A stretch of 64,000 nt of DNA from a virus, in the IMG/VR virus record IMGVR_UViG_3300046777_002415, positions 1 through 64,000 of that record. One strand, written 5' to 3'. Both the position numbers and the translations under genes were made by a program. A model generated the notes under the pieces. That model searched no databases. It worked only from the letters and a program-made list of their open reading frames with translations, and had not been told where the DNA came from. This document shows positions 52,395 through 61,500 of this stretch, piece by piece (the stretch's first letter is position 1; each line of letters starts with the position of its first letter).

Positions 52395-52404
52395 AGGTAG
52401 GTTA

Positions 52405-54576
52405 TCAGAGGGCGATTACGACATCAGCGTTGACGGCATCACCTTCACGATGGGTGACGTAGATCACTTGGCTGCCCAGGCTCTGCAGCATCCCAGCGAT
52501 CCGGGCCGCATTCTCGGAGCTGGCATCGGCGGTCGGTTCGTCCAACAGCAACATGTGTTCGTCACCGTAGAACACCCTGCTCATGGCGATCCGGAGTGCC
52601 AGCCCGACCAGCGAACGCTGGTAGCCAGACAGCTCGGTGACTGCCACGCTGTCGCCTTGCTCGTCGACCATCAGCTCGCCGTCCTCGCGGTAGACCCGAG
52701 ACAGTTCTCCCGACGTCGTGGTCGAGATCAGGTGGGAGGCGTAGGCCAGCATGTTGTCCCAGAGCTCGATCATCAGGTCGGCCCGGGACTTCCGCAGCCA
52801 GACCTGCAGACGCTTGCGGAGATCGATCTCGGTGATGAGGCACTTCCGGGACTCCTGCGCCTTCTCTGCTCTTTCCAAGGCATCCTCCGATGCTAACAGC
52901 CGGATTTGGTTGCCGGCGACTTGCGTCTGCAGTAGAGATTGCCGGTCCTGTATGGCCCGGACTTGCTGCACCGACTGGTCCAGCAGCAGCCTGAGCTTGA
53001 CGATGTCCTCCACCGGCGGCAAAGCCAGTAGATCAGCTTCATGCTGCTGCAGGGCCATTAACTCTTCAGTTACTCTTTGCTGAAGGTCAGCCAACTTGGC
53101 TTGCAGAGAAGTCTGAGTGTTGACCCGGCTGGTCATGTCAGCCCAAGTGGCGCGGGCCCGGTCCATTGCGACCTTGGACTCCATCGTCGCCGAAGCCAGG
53201 TCCTCGATCGAATGGAAGCCCTGCAGGGCTGCGACGAAGTCGGCCTGAGCGTCTTCGAGCTGCTGGGTGATCTCCGCAAGTAGGTCGGCGGCGCCAGGGT
53301 TGTAAGCCTTCCGTAATTCCGCGACCTCTGACAGCTTGGTGCGGAGCGGGGTCTGGGCATCGGACCATTGCTGGTAGAGGGCCTCATAGGCGTCAACGGC
53401 CTCCTCTTGGCGCTTGATGGCAGCCAGGCGCTCTTCCTCATTGAAGGGGCGTTGGCACTCGTGGCAGACGCTCTTGTCTACCGCATCACGGGCAGATGCC
53501 AGCATGGCTTTCGCGGCGTCACAGGCGAGGTCCAGCCGGGTGCTCACCTCGCTCAGTTGCGCCAACTCTTCCTGCGCCTGCTGCAACTTGCCAGCCACGA
53601 TACTCGAAGCCCCTACCACTTGGTTTAGGTGCTCCTGCTTCTGAGCTAGTGTGTTGATGCGGGCGGACAAGGTCTGGGCCTGATCCAGCCGCTGTTTCCG
53701 GTGAGACCATGTCTGTTGCATGGCCTCGATATTGGCGGCTCCGATGTTGGCCCGCTCGGCCAGATCCGGTTCGAAGCCTTCCAAGGTGATGGAGGTTTCC
53801 TGAATACTGGCGTTCAGCGCCTTGACCCGGTCCTTCCGGGAGGTGATGGCGAAGTTCATCTGCTCCAGCTTGTTCGAGAGCGACTGGGCCTGCTCGTACC
53901 GCTGGCGCAGGTTGGTCTCTGCATCCTGCATGTTCCGCAGCTCGTTGGTGGTTTCCTTGAGAGACAGGTTGTCATCCTTGATCAAGGTCTGGTACATGTC
54001 GACCTCCTCACGCAGCTTGCCAAGGTCCGCGACCTCACCAAGGCCAGTCAACTGCCCTTCCATGCTGGTGACGTCCTTCCCGACCATGTCGAGGATCTTG
54101 TCGACCAGATCGCTCTTGGCCAGCCGCTCGATGGTCTTCTGCAGCGCCGTGGCGCCGAACTCCAGCAAGGCCTGGGACTGCCCCTGCTTGCTATACATCA
54201 GCAGTTGTAAGTCTGCAGCCGACATGCCGTAGGCTTCCTCGATCAGCTTGATGACCGGGGTTGTGCCGTTGGCCAGCAGGGTGCCGTCCTTGGCCCAGAC
54301 CTTGGCGCCCTTCAAAGTGCGCTCGATCTTGACGTCCCCGTGGACCGGCAGGCTGATTTCGAGGGTTGCGGTGGTGCTGCCCTCTGCGCCTCGGGTCGGG
54401 ATGCGCTCTACCTTGTGGCCGGTAGCGGTCGGCCCCAGCAGAGCGAAAAGGATCCCCTTCAAGATGGTTGACTTGCCTTGGGCGTTCTCACCCGTGACGG
54501 CTGCCAGACCGTCGGAGAAATCCGCCCGAAAGTCGTGGTGCTTCTTGAAATTCTCGAGATGAATTGAGCGGATCAT
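52405..54576 (-). CDS. sbcC: SbcC/Rad50-like SMC-type ATPase
   Basis: 723 aa. Walker A GENAQGKST (29-37), Q-loop near YSKQGQ, long coiled-coil arms with a zinc hook CHEC (Cys371/374), ABC signature LSGYQRSLVG, Walker B MLLLDEPTAD (Asp679/Glu680) and switch His in VTHREG. Shorter than bacterial SbcC (about 1050 aa), like T4 gp46 and other phage forms. With SbcD it processes DNA ends for recombination-dependent replication. Its ATG overlaps the SbcD stop. Confidence 0.92.
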   Translation of the reverse strand: MIRSIHLENFKKHHDFRADFSDGLAAVTGENAQGKSTILKGILFALLGPTATGHKVERIPTRGAEGSTTATLEISLPVHGDVKIERTLKGAKVWAKDGTLLANGTTPVIKLIEEAYGMSAADLQLLMYSKQGQSQALLEFGATALQKTIERLAKSDLVDKILDMVGKDVTSMEGQLTGLGEVADLGKLREEVDMYQTLIKDDNLSLKETTNELRNMQDAETNLRQRYEQAQSLSNKLEQMNFAITSRKDRVKALNASIQETSITLEGFEPDLAERANIGAANIEAMQQTWSHRKQRLDQAQTLSARINTLAQKQEHLNQVVGASSIVAGKLQQAQEELAQLSEVSTRLDLACDAAKAMLASARDAVDKSVCHECQRPFNEEERLAAIKRQEEAVDAYEALYQQWSDAQTPLRTKLSEVAELRKAYNPGAADLLAEITQQLEDAQADFVAALQGFHSIEDLASATMESKVAMDRARATWADMTSRVNTQTSLQAKLADLQQRVTEELMALQQHEADLLALPPVEDIVKLRLLLDQSVQQVRAIQDRQSLLQTQVAGNQIRLLASEDALERAEKAQESRKCLITEIDLRKRLQVWLRKSRADLMIELWDNMLAYASHLISTTTSGELSRVYREDGELMVDEQGDSVAVTELSGYQRSLVGLALRIAMSRVFYGDEHMLLLDEPTADASSENAARIAGMLQSLGSQVIYVTHREGDAVNADVVIAL

Positions 54577-55616
54577 TGTGCTGCCTCTCTGTAGTGCTGC
54601 CAGATTGAATGAAGGTCAGTGCTTTCCAGTGCGGCGGAAATGCGTGAAGGAAGATCGAGGGATCGGCACACGGCATGATCCACTTCAGGAACGATAGAAT
54701 CAGACTGGACATTGTTTCTCACCATCAACAAGTTCGGCCACTCCTTCCAGAGTTTGGTTATGGCCTGGGCGATGTTTGGAAGTTGTTCGCTCGGCACCGT
54801 GCCAGTCACTTCGATGAACTGGACCAGCTCATCCATGCGTACCGAATCTCCATATCGCAACTCCCGGTACCCATCAGCCTTGCTCCAGATCGGATGCTGG
54901 ATGAACTGCTTCCCGTCGAACTCCCACAAAAACTTGTCTCCCACATCGCTGAAACTGGTCGGGTGGGTGTTGCCGAGGATGATCAGCCGACCGTTGTGCA
55001 GCGTCCGCGGCATGTGCTCGTGGCCCAGCAGGACGTAATCGAAGGTCTCCAGCAGCTTCTCGGCCCTTTCTGCTGTGAGGTTGAGGCTGGCGTCGTTGTG
55101 GATCAGGCCGGAGTTGTAGTTGCAGTGGAGGCAAAGGATGCTCGTCTCATCTCGACCAACGAAATCAGTAACCTCATCGAGCGAAATATCAAACAACTCC
55201 TGTGTTGCCATGTGGGGTACAAGATATACGTAGGCGCCACAGTCCCCTACGAAATCGAACCCGGGCTGGCTAACGCTGCCCAGAACGATCGGGCTACGTT
55301 CATCACAGTCGCCTGGGAGCATATCGGCAAGTAGTTGCAACGATCCGAGCTTCCCCTCCCTATTTGGCAAGTCATGGTTACCTGCCATGACTCGACAGCA
55401 CTCCGCAGCAATCCTGTAACCCTGCAGGATGCCTGCTTCGTCATTGGATTCTGTATCGAATAGATCACCTAAGCAGTAAGGCGAGGTGCTGCAGAGGCTA
55501 AGGGCTTTGGTTGCTTGCCTGTATAGGGCCTCCCTCAACCTCAACCGCGAGGCCTGCGTCGTGTGTGATGTCCGCATCAATCCGAGATGCGGATCGCTGA
55601 AAAACCAGATGCTCAT
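54573..55616 (-). CDS. sbcD: SbcD/Mre11-like nuclease
   Basis: 347 aa from the ATG overlapping the previous stop; an upstream open extension of 115 residues is read in the wrong frame over the regulator gene and is rejected. Metallophosphatase motifs: SDPHLGL (Asp8/His10), CLGDLFDTES, AGNHDLPN, LHCNYN, LGHEHMPR. Manganese-dependent end-processing nuclease, subunit of the complex with SbcC. T4 gp47 analogue. Confidence 0.9.
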   Translation of the reverse strand: MSIWFFSDPHLGLMRTSHTTQASRLRLREALYRQATKALSLCSTSPYCLGDLFDTESNDEAGILQGYRIAAECCRVMAGNHDLPNREGKLGSLQLLADMLPGDCDERSPIVLGSVSQPGFDFVGDCGAYVYLVPHMATQELFDISLDEVTDFVGRDETSILCLHCNYNSGLIHNDASLNLTAERAEKLLETFDYVLLGHEHMPRTLHNGRLIILGNTHPTSFSDVGDKFLWEFDGKQFIQHPIWSKADGYRELRYGDSVRMDELVQFIEVTGTVPSEQLPNIAQAITKLWKEWPNLLMVRNNVQSDSIVPEVDHAVCRSLDLPSRISAALESTDLHSIWQHYREAAQ

Positions 55617-56200
55617 TGTTGTGCTCCCAAGGTCTTGAGTAGAACCCCGTTTCCACGGAGTTCGATGTGGCCCTCGTCCTTGAGTTTGGTGATCATCCGT
55701 GACACGTACTCCTTGCCAAGCCCCGCTCTCTGGGCCAGCTTGGTACGGCTCAGCGCCGGGATGAATATCCCGCCACTCTCTTTCTTCCCGCGGTTCTCCG
55801 CGATCTCCCTGATCAACATGCTGATGCGCTTGTCGCCCGGCAGCGCGGACATCATGGACTGCTGCAGGACTCGGTTCTGCTGCTGCGAAGCAGAACGCAG
55901 CACCTGACGGAGTGTTTCGGGGTCCGATAGACCTGCTGCCGAAAGGAACCCCACCACGCAAATGTCCTCAGCCCGCCAGGTAATCGAGGCAGAGGGCGGG
56001 CACTTGCAGTCGAGTGTCTCAACGCCAAGCCACTCGCCGTCGTAGACGAGGTGGGTGGAGTAAGCGTCGGGGTGATGCTTGTCCAGATAGGTCACGGCGA
56101 CGATACCGCGTGACAGAAACCCGACCGTCGGTGCTGCGGTCGGGCAGTGAAGGATGACGTCCCCTGGGACGAAGGTTCTGTAGTCGGCGTCGTTCAACAT
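55613..56200 (-). CDS. Crp/Fnr-family transcription regulator
   Basis: 195 aa from ATG 56200. Residues about 8-110 form a cupin-like sensor domain (FVPGDVILHC; LSRGIVAVTYLD; VYDGEWLGVE), with no obvious cAMP-binding Arg/Ser motif. Residues about 138-190 are the winged HTH (LSRTKLAQRAGLGKEYVSRM, then KDEGHIEL). Cysteines CKC near 78-80 could sense redox or metal. Lies between nuclease genes, overlapping SbcD and the resolvase. A phage-encoded Crp-like protein within a repair operon is unusual. Confidence 0.85.
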   Translation of the reverse strand: MLNDADYRTFVPGDVILHCPTAAPTVGFLSRGIVAVTYLDKHHPDAYSTHLVYDGEWLGVETLDCKCPPSASITWRAEDICVVGFLSAAGLSDPETLRQVLRSASQQQNRVLQQSMMSALPGDKRISMLIREIAENRGKKESGGIFIPALSRTKLAQRAGLGKEYVSRMITKLKDEGHIELRGNGVLLKTLGAQQ

Positions 56201-56619
56201 GACTGTGCTGCGAAAGTGAACATGGAATCGAAATCGTCGGTGGTGCCCTGCCAAACTGGCTTCTTTTTCCCCTCAGCCCTCACCACCTCCTCCCCTCGGT
56301 ACCAAGCCAGCAGGTTCTTGGCCCGGTCGGCGTAGATGAAGGCGGTGACATGGCCGGCCCGCTGCCAGAGGCGGTGCTTGCCGCACTGCCCGGAGTCCAG
56401 CAGGGACTTGAGAGACGCTGATTTCTCGGTGCTCTTGGCCTCAATCAGGATCGCCGGCTTCTCTGGCAGCAGCCAGAGGAAGTCCCCGGGCTGGGCCGGC
56501 ATGTAACCGCCGGCCGACTTCGAGTCGTAGAAGCGGTGGAAGAACGACTTATGCTCGCACTGCCACCGGTACAAAGCCTCCTGGATGTGCTTCTCCAGCC
56601 ATTTGCCGTCATTGGCCAT
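56194..56619 (-). CDS. PD-(D/E)xK nuclease, RecU/Holliday-resolvase-like
   Basis: 141 aa. FYDSKSAGGYMPAQPGDFLW followed by AILIEAKST gives the GxD...ExK catalytic core. It may resolve branched DNA before packaging. GGAGG 5 nt before the ATG; overlaps the exonuclease by 11 nt and the regulator by 7. Confidence 0.75.
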   Translation of the reverse strand: MANDGKWLEKHIQEALYRWQCEHKSFFHRFYDSKSAGGYMPAQPGDFLWLLPEKPAILIEAKSTEKSASLKSLLDSGQCGKHRLWQRAGHVTAFIYADRAKNLLAWYRGEEVVRAEGKKKPVWQGTTDDFDSMFTFAAQSC

Positions 56620-57346
56620 GGTGGCCTCCGAGGATGCTCAAGGCAGTGAAGCGGACGTCCGGATCCATGTCAGGCTGCGTGAACCACTTCAGGCTGGACG
56701 GCCTGAGTGAGGAGAACGGCATGCCCTTGTGCTTGCCGAACGGCACCAGACGCAGTTGCTGCGGGGCTCCAAGCCATGTCGCCATGCCTTCCAGAGTCTT
56801 CTGGGTCTGCTTCATGTAATGGTTGAGCAGCAGCCCAACCATCCAGCAATCGGCAAGTCCATCGTGAGCCTGCTTCGGCAACTCGGTGTCCAGCACGTAC
56901 CGCTCACCGACCAGATGGCTCAGGCGGTGATTGGATGCGATCGGATCCAGGCGCCGAGCTGCCCACAGGGTGTCGATCATCCGGTTGTGCGGCCATCCCG
57001 GCAGATGCCGGGCCACGATCGGCACGTCGAATTTCACGATGTTGTGGCCGACGAGGAAGACATTGGCGTCGTGCAGCATGGCGAACTCGTTGACGGTTTG
57101 CCGCCACCTCTGTGCCACCGTGCTGGACGGCTGCTTGCCTGCAACCCTCTCCTCGCTGATCCCGTGCGTGTCGAACGCCCCTTGCGCGATCGGCCGGTTC
57201 GGCTTGGCCAGCTCGTCGAAGACGACCGCCGTGCTGGGGTCACCCTCGACGAACATGACCGAGCTGAGCTGGACGAAATCGTCCTGCTTGGGGTCGGCGC
57301 CAGTTGTTTCTGTGTCGAAGCAGACTGCGATGGACTTCCTTGTCAT
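56609..57346 (-). CDS. DnaQ-like 3'-5' exonuclease
   Basis: 245 aa from ATG 57346. ExoI FDTETTG (Asp11/Glu13), ExoII VGHNIVKFDVPIV, ExoIII HDGLADC: a DEDDh exonuclease over residues about 1-175. The last 60 residues (LVPFGKHKGMPFSSLRPSSL) are the DUF3820-like tail seen in phage exonucleases. Proofreading or recombination role. Confidence 0.88.
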   Translation of the reverse strand: MTRKSIAVCFDTETTGADPKQDDFVQLSSVMFVEGDPSTAVVFDELAKPNRPIAQGAFDTHGISEERVAGKQPSSTVAQRWRQTVNEFAMLHDANVFLVGHNIVKFDVPIVARHLPGWPHNRMIDTLWAARRLDPIASNHRLSHLVGERYVLDTELPKQAHDGLADCWMVGLLLNHYMKQTQKTLEGMATWLGAPQQLRLVPFGKHKGMPFSSLRPSSLKWFTQPDMDPDVRFTALSILGGHHGQ

Positions 57347-57350
57347 AGTG

Positions 57351-57797
57351 TCAAACCCTCCCAGTTGAACCGAAGCCACCTTCTCGGTTGCTGGCACTCA
57401 GCTCCTCAGCTTCTGCCAGATCGACGCGGTAGAACGGTAGGAACATTGCCTGACAGATGCGCTCACCAGGGTTGATGTAGTAGGTATCGTCGCCGCGATT
57501 CCAGACCGAGACCTTTACCTCGTCCCGATAGTCTGGGTCGATCACCCCGATCAGGTTACCGAGGACGACGCCGTGCTTGTGCCCAAGGCCGGAGCGCGGG
57601 GTCAGCAGCATGACGATCGATTCCGGCACCTCGAAGATCAACCCGGTCGGCAGCAGAATGGTCTGCCCAGGGGCGAGGGTGGTTCTGGCGAAGGTCGCTG
57701 CCCTCAGATCGATGGCGGCGGCACCGGCAGTAGATCCGGAGGGGAGGGGGTGGTGTTCGTAGAACGCTGGGTCGATGACTTTGACGTTGATCTTCAT
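57351..57797 (-). CDS. dut: dUTPase
   Basis: 148 aa with all five trimeric dUTPase motifs: AAAIDLRA, PRSGLGHKHG, GVIDPDYRDEVKV, GERICQAMF, REGGFGSTG. Hydrolyses dUTP to dUMP, keeping uracil out of phage DNA and feeding dTMP synthesis. Standard length. Confidence 0.97.
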   Translation of the reverse strand: MKINVKVIDPAFYEHHPLPSGSTAGAAAIDLRAATFARTTLAPGQTILLPTGLIFEVPESIVMLLTPRSGLGHKHGVVLGNLIGVIDPDYRDEVKVSVWNRGDDTYYINPGERICQAMFLPFYRVDLAEAEELSASNREGGFGSTGRV

Positions 57798-58234
57798 GCC
57801 CTGGCACCCTCCGGTACCACCAAAAGCAGGTAGGTTGTATCCTCTGTTTGTATTACCTCGTGTTCGACCTTAGTCGTACGGAGATTGCCCAAGGAGATAC
57901 CCATTCCTTCCTTTAATGTCATGTGCAAGATTGGTTTGCTCTTTAGCTGTCCTATCTTTACGCCCTTGGCTAAGTCTGAGTCCGTCTTCTTCCGGTAAGC
58001 GAAAGTATTCGAGCTTGGGTCCACAAGAGGCGTAATTTTGTCTCCCAATTTCCAACCGAGTTCTTCGAGTACTTTTTCGCCTATTTCTACACGCAGAAAA
58101 TCCCCTTGCTTTCCCCGCCTTGTGATAGCGATTCTGACGTCTATTGACCTATCCACAGTCGCGGGATAGCCGCCCCTTGTTAGATAAAAGGACGAGGCAG
58201 GCGGAAACCTTGAAACATCAAATTCTTGAGTCAT
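57794..58234 (-). CDS. Hypothetical protein, 146 aa, AT-richer than neighbours
   Basis: Beta-rich (RIAITRRGKQGDFLRVEIG; TTYLLLVVPEGARA) and charged; no recognised motif. AAGGAGC before the ATG. Visibly lower G+C and different codon choice from the dUTPase and HU genes either side, so probably a later insertion into the operon. Confidence 0.6.
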   Translation of the reverse strand: MTQEFDVSRFPPASSFYLTRGGYPATVDRSIDVRIAITRRGKQGDFLRVEIGEKVLEELGWKLGDKITPLVDPSSNTFAYRKKTDSDLAKGVKIGQLKSKPILHMTLKEGMGISLGNLRTTKVEHEVIQTEDTTYLLLVVPEGARA

Positions 58235-58251
58235 AACTGCTCCTTAGTTTC

Positions 58252-58524
58252 CTAGTTCACCAGATCCTTCAGCGCCTTCGCCGGCTTGAACACCACCGCC
58301 TTGCTGGCCGGTATCTGGATCGTCTGGCCGGTGGCGGGGTTGCGGCCGGTGCGGGCTTCACGGTCCTTGACGTGGAAAGCGCCGAAGCCGTGGATGGTTA
58401 CGTCTTCTCCGACTGCCAGGTAGTCTGCGATCCTGCCGAATACAGCATCGAGCACCCGGCCGGCACTGGCTTTGCTGACATCAATTTCAGTGGTGATTGC
58501 GTTTACCAGTTCTGCTTTGTTCAT
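58252..58524 (-). CDS. HU/IHF-family DNA-binding protein
   Basis: 90 aa, full-length HU: MNKAELVNAITTEIDVSKAS, HGFGAFHVKDREARTGRNP (beta arm with the intercalating Pro of the RNP motif) and VVFKPAKALKDLVN. Bends DNA in replication or integration; could substitute for IHF at attP. Preceded by a 6-bp hairpin (58544-58549/58555-58560). Confidence 0.95.
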   Translation of the reverse strand: MNKAELVNAITTEIDVSKASAGRVLDAVFGRIADYLAVGEDVTIHGFGAFHVKDREARTGRNPATGQTIQIPASKAVVFKPAKALKDLVN

Positions 58525-58566
58525 CTCAGTTCTCTCATTGATTGCCGGGGACCGCCCGGCGCGGGT

Positions 58567-61500
58567 TCATGCTGCCTCGGCGTGGCCCAAGGCCTTGTCG
58601 ATGGCGTAATTGATCAGCTCCGGCGTCGGGTGCGGCCCGATCTCGACCTGCGTCCCGAAGTTCGGGCCCAGTGAAGGCTCTGCCCAGAGAGGGCAGGGCA
58701 GACCCGGGATGCCTTGGGTCATGATGGAGTGGACCTCCATGATCAGGCTTGGCGCCTTGCTGCTGTGGCAGGAAAACACCAGCTCGTCATGGATCGGAGC
58801 AAGGAACTGAGCCCCGTGACGCTGGAAGGTTTTGCGCTGGTAGAGGGCGGTCAGGACGACCTTCAAATAGTCGGCGCACACGCCTTGGATCAGGGAGTTC
58901 AAGGCCGACCGCTCAAGGTAGCCGCGCATGCCTTCATCGTTGGTCAGCAGCTTGCTGAACAGATGGCGCCGGGAACCGTAGAGCGTCGTCAGGTAACCCT
59001 GGCTGTGCAGCTGCTCGATGGACTTCTCGCGCCAGTCCTCGTACCCGGAGTACAGCTTCTTCTTGGCAGAGAGGTAGTCCTTGGCTATCTCCGGGTCACA
59101 GATCAGCTTCCGGGCCAGCTTGGTTGGGCCTCCACCGTATTGGCTGAGGAAGTTGACGCCCTTGGCATCGCCGCGGATCTTCTTGTAGCTCTTGGCGTCG
59201 GGGTGGGTATCGTCGTGGCGGGCTTCCTCGAACTGCTCGTAAGGCACCCCGGCAATCCCGGCAGCCGTCAGGCTGTGGATGTCCCGCAGTTCTGATGTCC
59301 GGAAACGCTCGACGAACTTGGGGCCCAGCTGTTCGATCATCCAGTCGGGCAGCGTCTTGAGGACGTTGCCGTCGATGTAGCAGCTCAGCATCTCAATGTC
59401 CCGGGATAGCCCGGCGCCGACCCGCAGTTCCTCGCCAGCCCAATCGATTGAGCAGATCAGGTCGTGGCCCTTGAGCGGGATCACAGCGTTCCGGAACTTG
59501 ATGCCGTCGCCGCGCTTCGGCATCTGCATCAGATTCGGCGAGCTGCCCGACATGCGCCGGGTTTCCGTGCCGCAGCTGTTGAGCTGGGGGTGGACCAGAC
59601 CGGTCTTGGGGTGCTGCCACAGCGGGTACTTGCTGTAGAAGTTGCTGTTGCGGGTCTGCGCCTTCTTGGCCTTCAGCAGGCACTCCAGTGCCTCACGCTT
59701 CCACGAACCTTCCGGTGCGTCCGTGGCCATCGCTGTCAAGATCGCGTCCTCGTTAGCCTGTGCTCCGCCTTCCAGCCCCAAGTCAGCGCGTTCCTCGGTG
59801 ACATCGAAGCTGCGTATCCGGAGCGGTAAGGCCAGCATGCCGTACAGCAACGCCTTCATCTGCAGAGGGGAGCTCAGCGACAGTTCGCTGCCGACCGTTT
59901 CGTACCGCTTGTCATCGGGCGTGGCCTCGACTTTAACCTCGCGGCAGAGCTCCATTAGTCTCTGGACTTTGGGCTTCTCGGTGCAGTTCTTCTGGTGCAG
60001 ACAATCCACTAGGTCACGAATTAGCCCCAGGATACGCTCGGCTCGACTGTCTGGGTGGTCTAGGCCCAGTGTGGCTTCCTTCCATGCCACCCAGGCCTTA
60101 TTGGTAGTCTTCTCCAGAGCAGGGAGCCCAAGGTACTCAAAAACCTCGCTGAACTGCACTGCCGTCATCTTGAAGTCGATCGGCTTCTCGACCCGTTCCA
60201 TATCCCGGTACGTCACCCTCTCCTCGATCTTGAGGGTCAGGGCGGCGATGTCCTCAGCCATCCTGCTTTTGGCGTCGTTCTCTTCGAGTTGCTTGGCCTT
60301 GACCGCCGCGGCGTACTTGGCATCGATCATCTCGCGCTCGACTTCCAGCAGGTTGCGGATACCCTCCTGCAGGACCTCGTCCGTCTGGTTCTCCCGCAGC
60401 AATTCACGGAGGCGGGCCATGTTGGTATCGAACACCTCTTGGTCCTCGATCCGCAGTCGGTCGAGTTCCTGCCAGTCGATGTCGATGCCGGCGAGGTAGG
60501 CGTCGGACAGCAGATAGATCGGCGGGAATTCATTCTGTCTGACGAAGTCCCAGGTGCCTTCCAGCAGCAACTGGAGCTTGAGGAATTCATACAAGTGGGC
60601 CGTGACCAACGGATCATCGGCGCCGTACTGCAGGACGTGCTCAGCGCTGTAGTCGCGCATCGCTGTCCCCTTCTCGATGACGTCGTGGTAGTGCAGCTGC
60701 TTGTAGCCAAGGATCCGGAGGCTCATATCCTTCAGACCGCTGGACTCCTGCTCGTCGACATGCGATGACATCACTTTGGTGTCATGCGCCGGCGGCAGAT
60801 CACGACCGAACTGATTCTTGTAGATGGTCTGTTCGAAATACAGGTTCTGGATCACCAGCGGGGTGCCCGCCGGAATGCAATCGATCAGCTTGGGGATGAA
60901 CTCGGCCGGCAGGTTGTTGTTGCCGGCGTGGTCGACCGTCGCGTAGAAGGTGTGCTCCAGGTTCTTGCCGAACGTGAAGCCGGCGCCGGTGATGGTCGAG
61001 GACAGCATGTCGACGTACTCACGACCATTAGCTGCTTCGATGAACGCATCGGTAACAGGTGCCGAGGTCTCCCAGTCGATCGAGATGAAGGGCGACTCGG
61101 CGAACAACTCGCGGGCCTGGGCCAGAGTGCCTTCCTCATCGTCCAGGGCCGAAGCGTCAAGGATGAAAGGCGGATTGGGCATGAACGGCGCCAGAGTCTG
61201 GCGCAGGTCCTGACAGCCGACGGCATCCAGCAAGGTGCCCAGTTTGTCAGCCCGGGGCAGGGCGGTGGACCACTTCGGAGTCAGGTAGATGCTCTTGCCA
61301 CTGATCTCGGTCTTGCTATTGACGAGGCTGGGGTGGAGGATCGCTAGGTCCCAGCACATTATCCAGTTTTGCAGGTCTCGGAAGATCATCTCCAGTAGCG
61401 GATCGCTACCTGACTCAGCCAGCTTTTTCAGCAGGTTGTAGCCGGCACCGGTCAGCATGTCCTGCAGCTGCTGCAGTCCGTCGTCGCCGTAGGTCTCGAC

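Noticed and set aside
54578-54600. Two further GTGCTGCC words as members of the hairpin family
   Set aside because: They lie in the coding end of sbcD, and the flanking bases cannot form a stem.
55617-55961. N-terminal extension of the SbcD-like protein
   Set aside because: Read in the wrong frame over the Crp-like gene; the metallophosphatase begins naturally at MSIWFFSDPHLG with an ATGA-coupled start.
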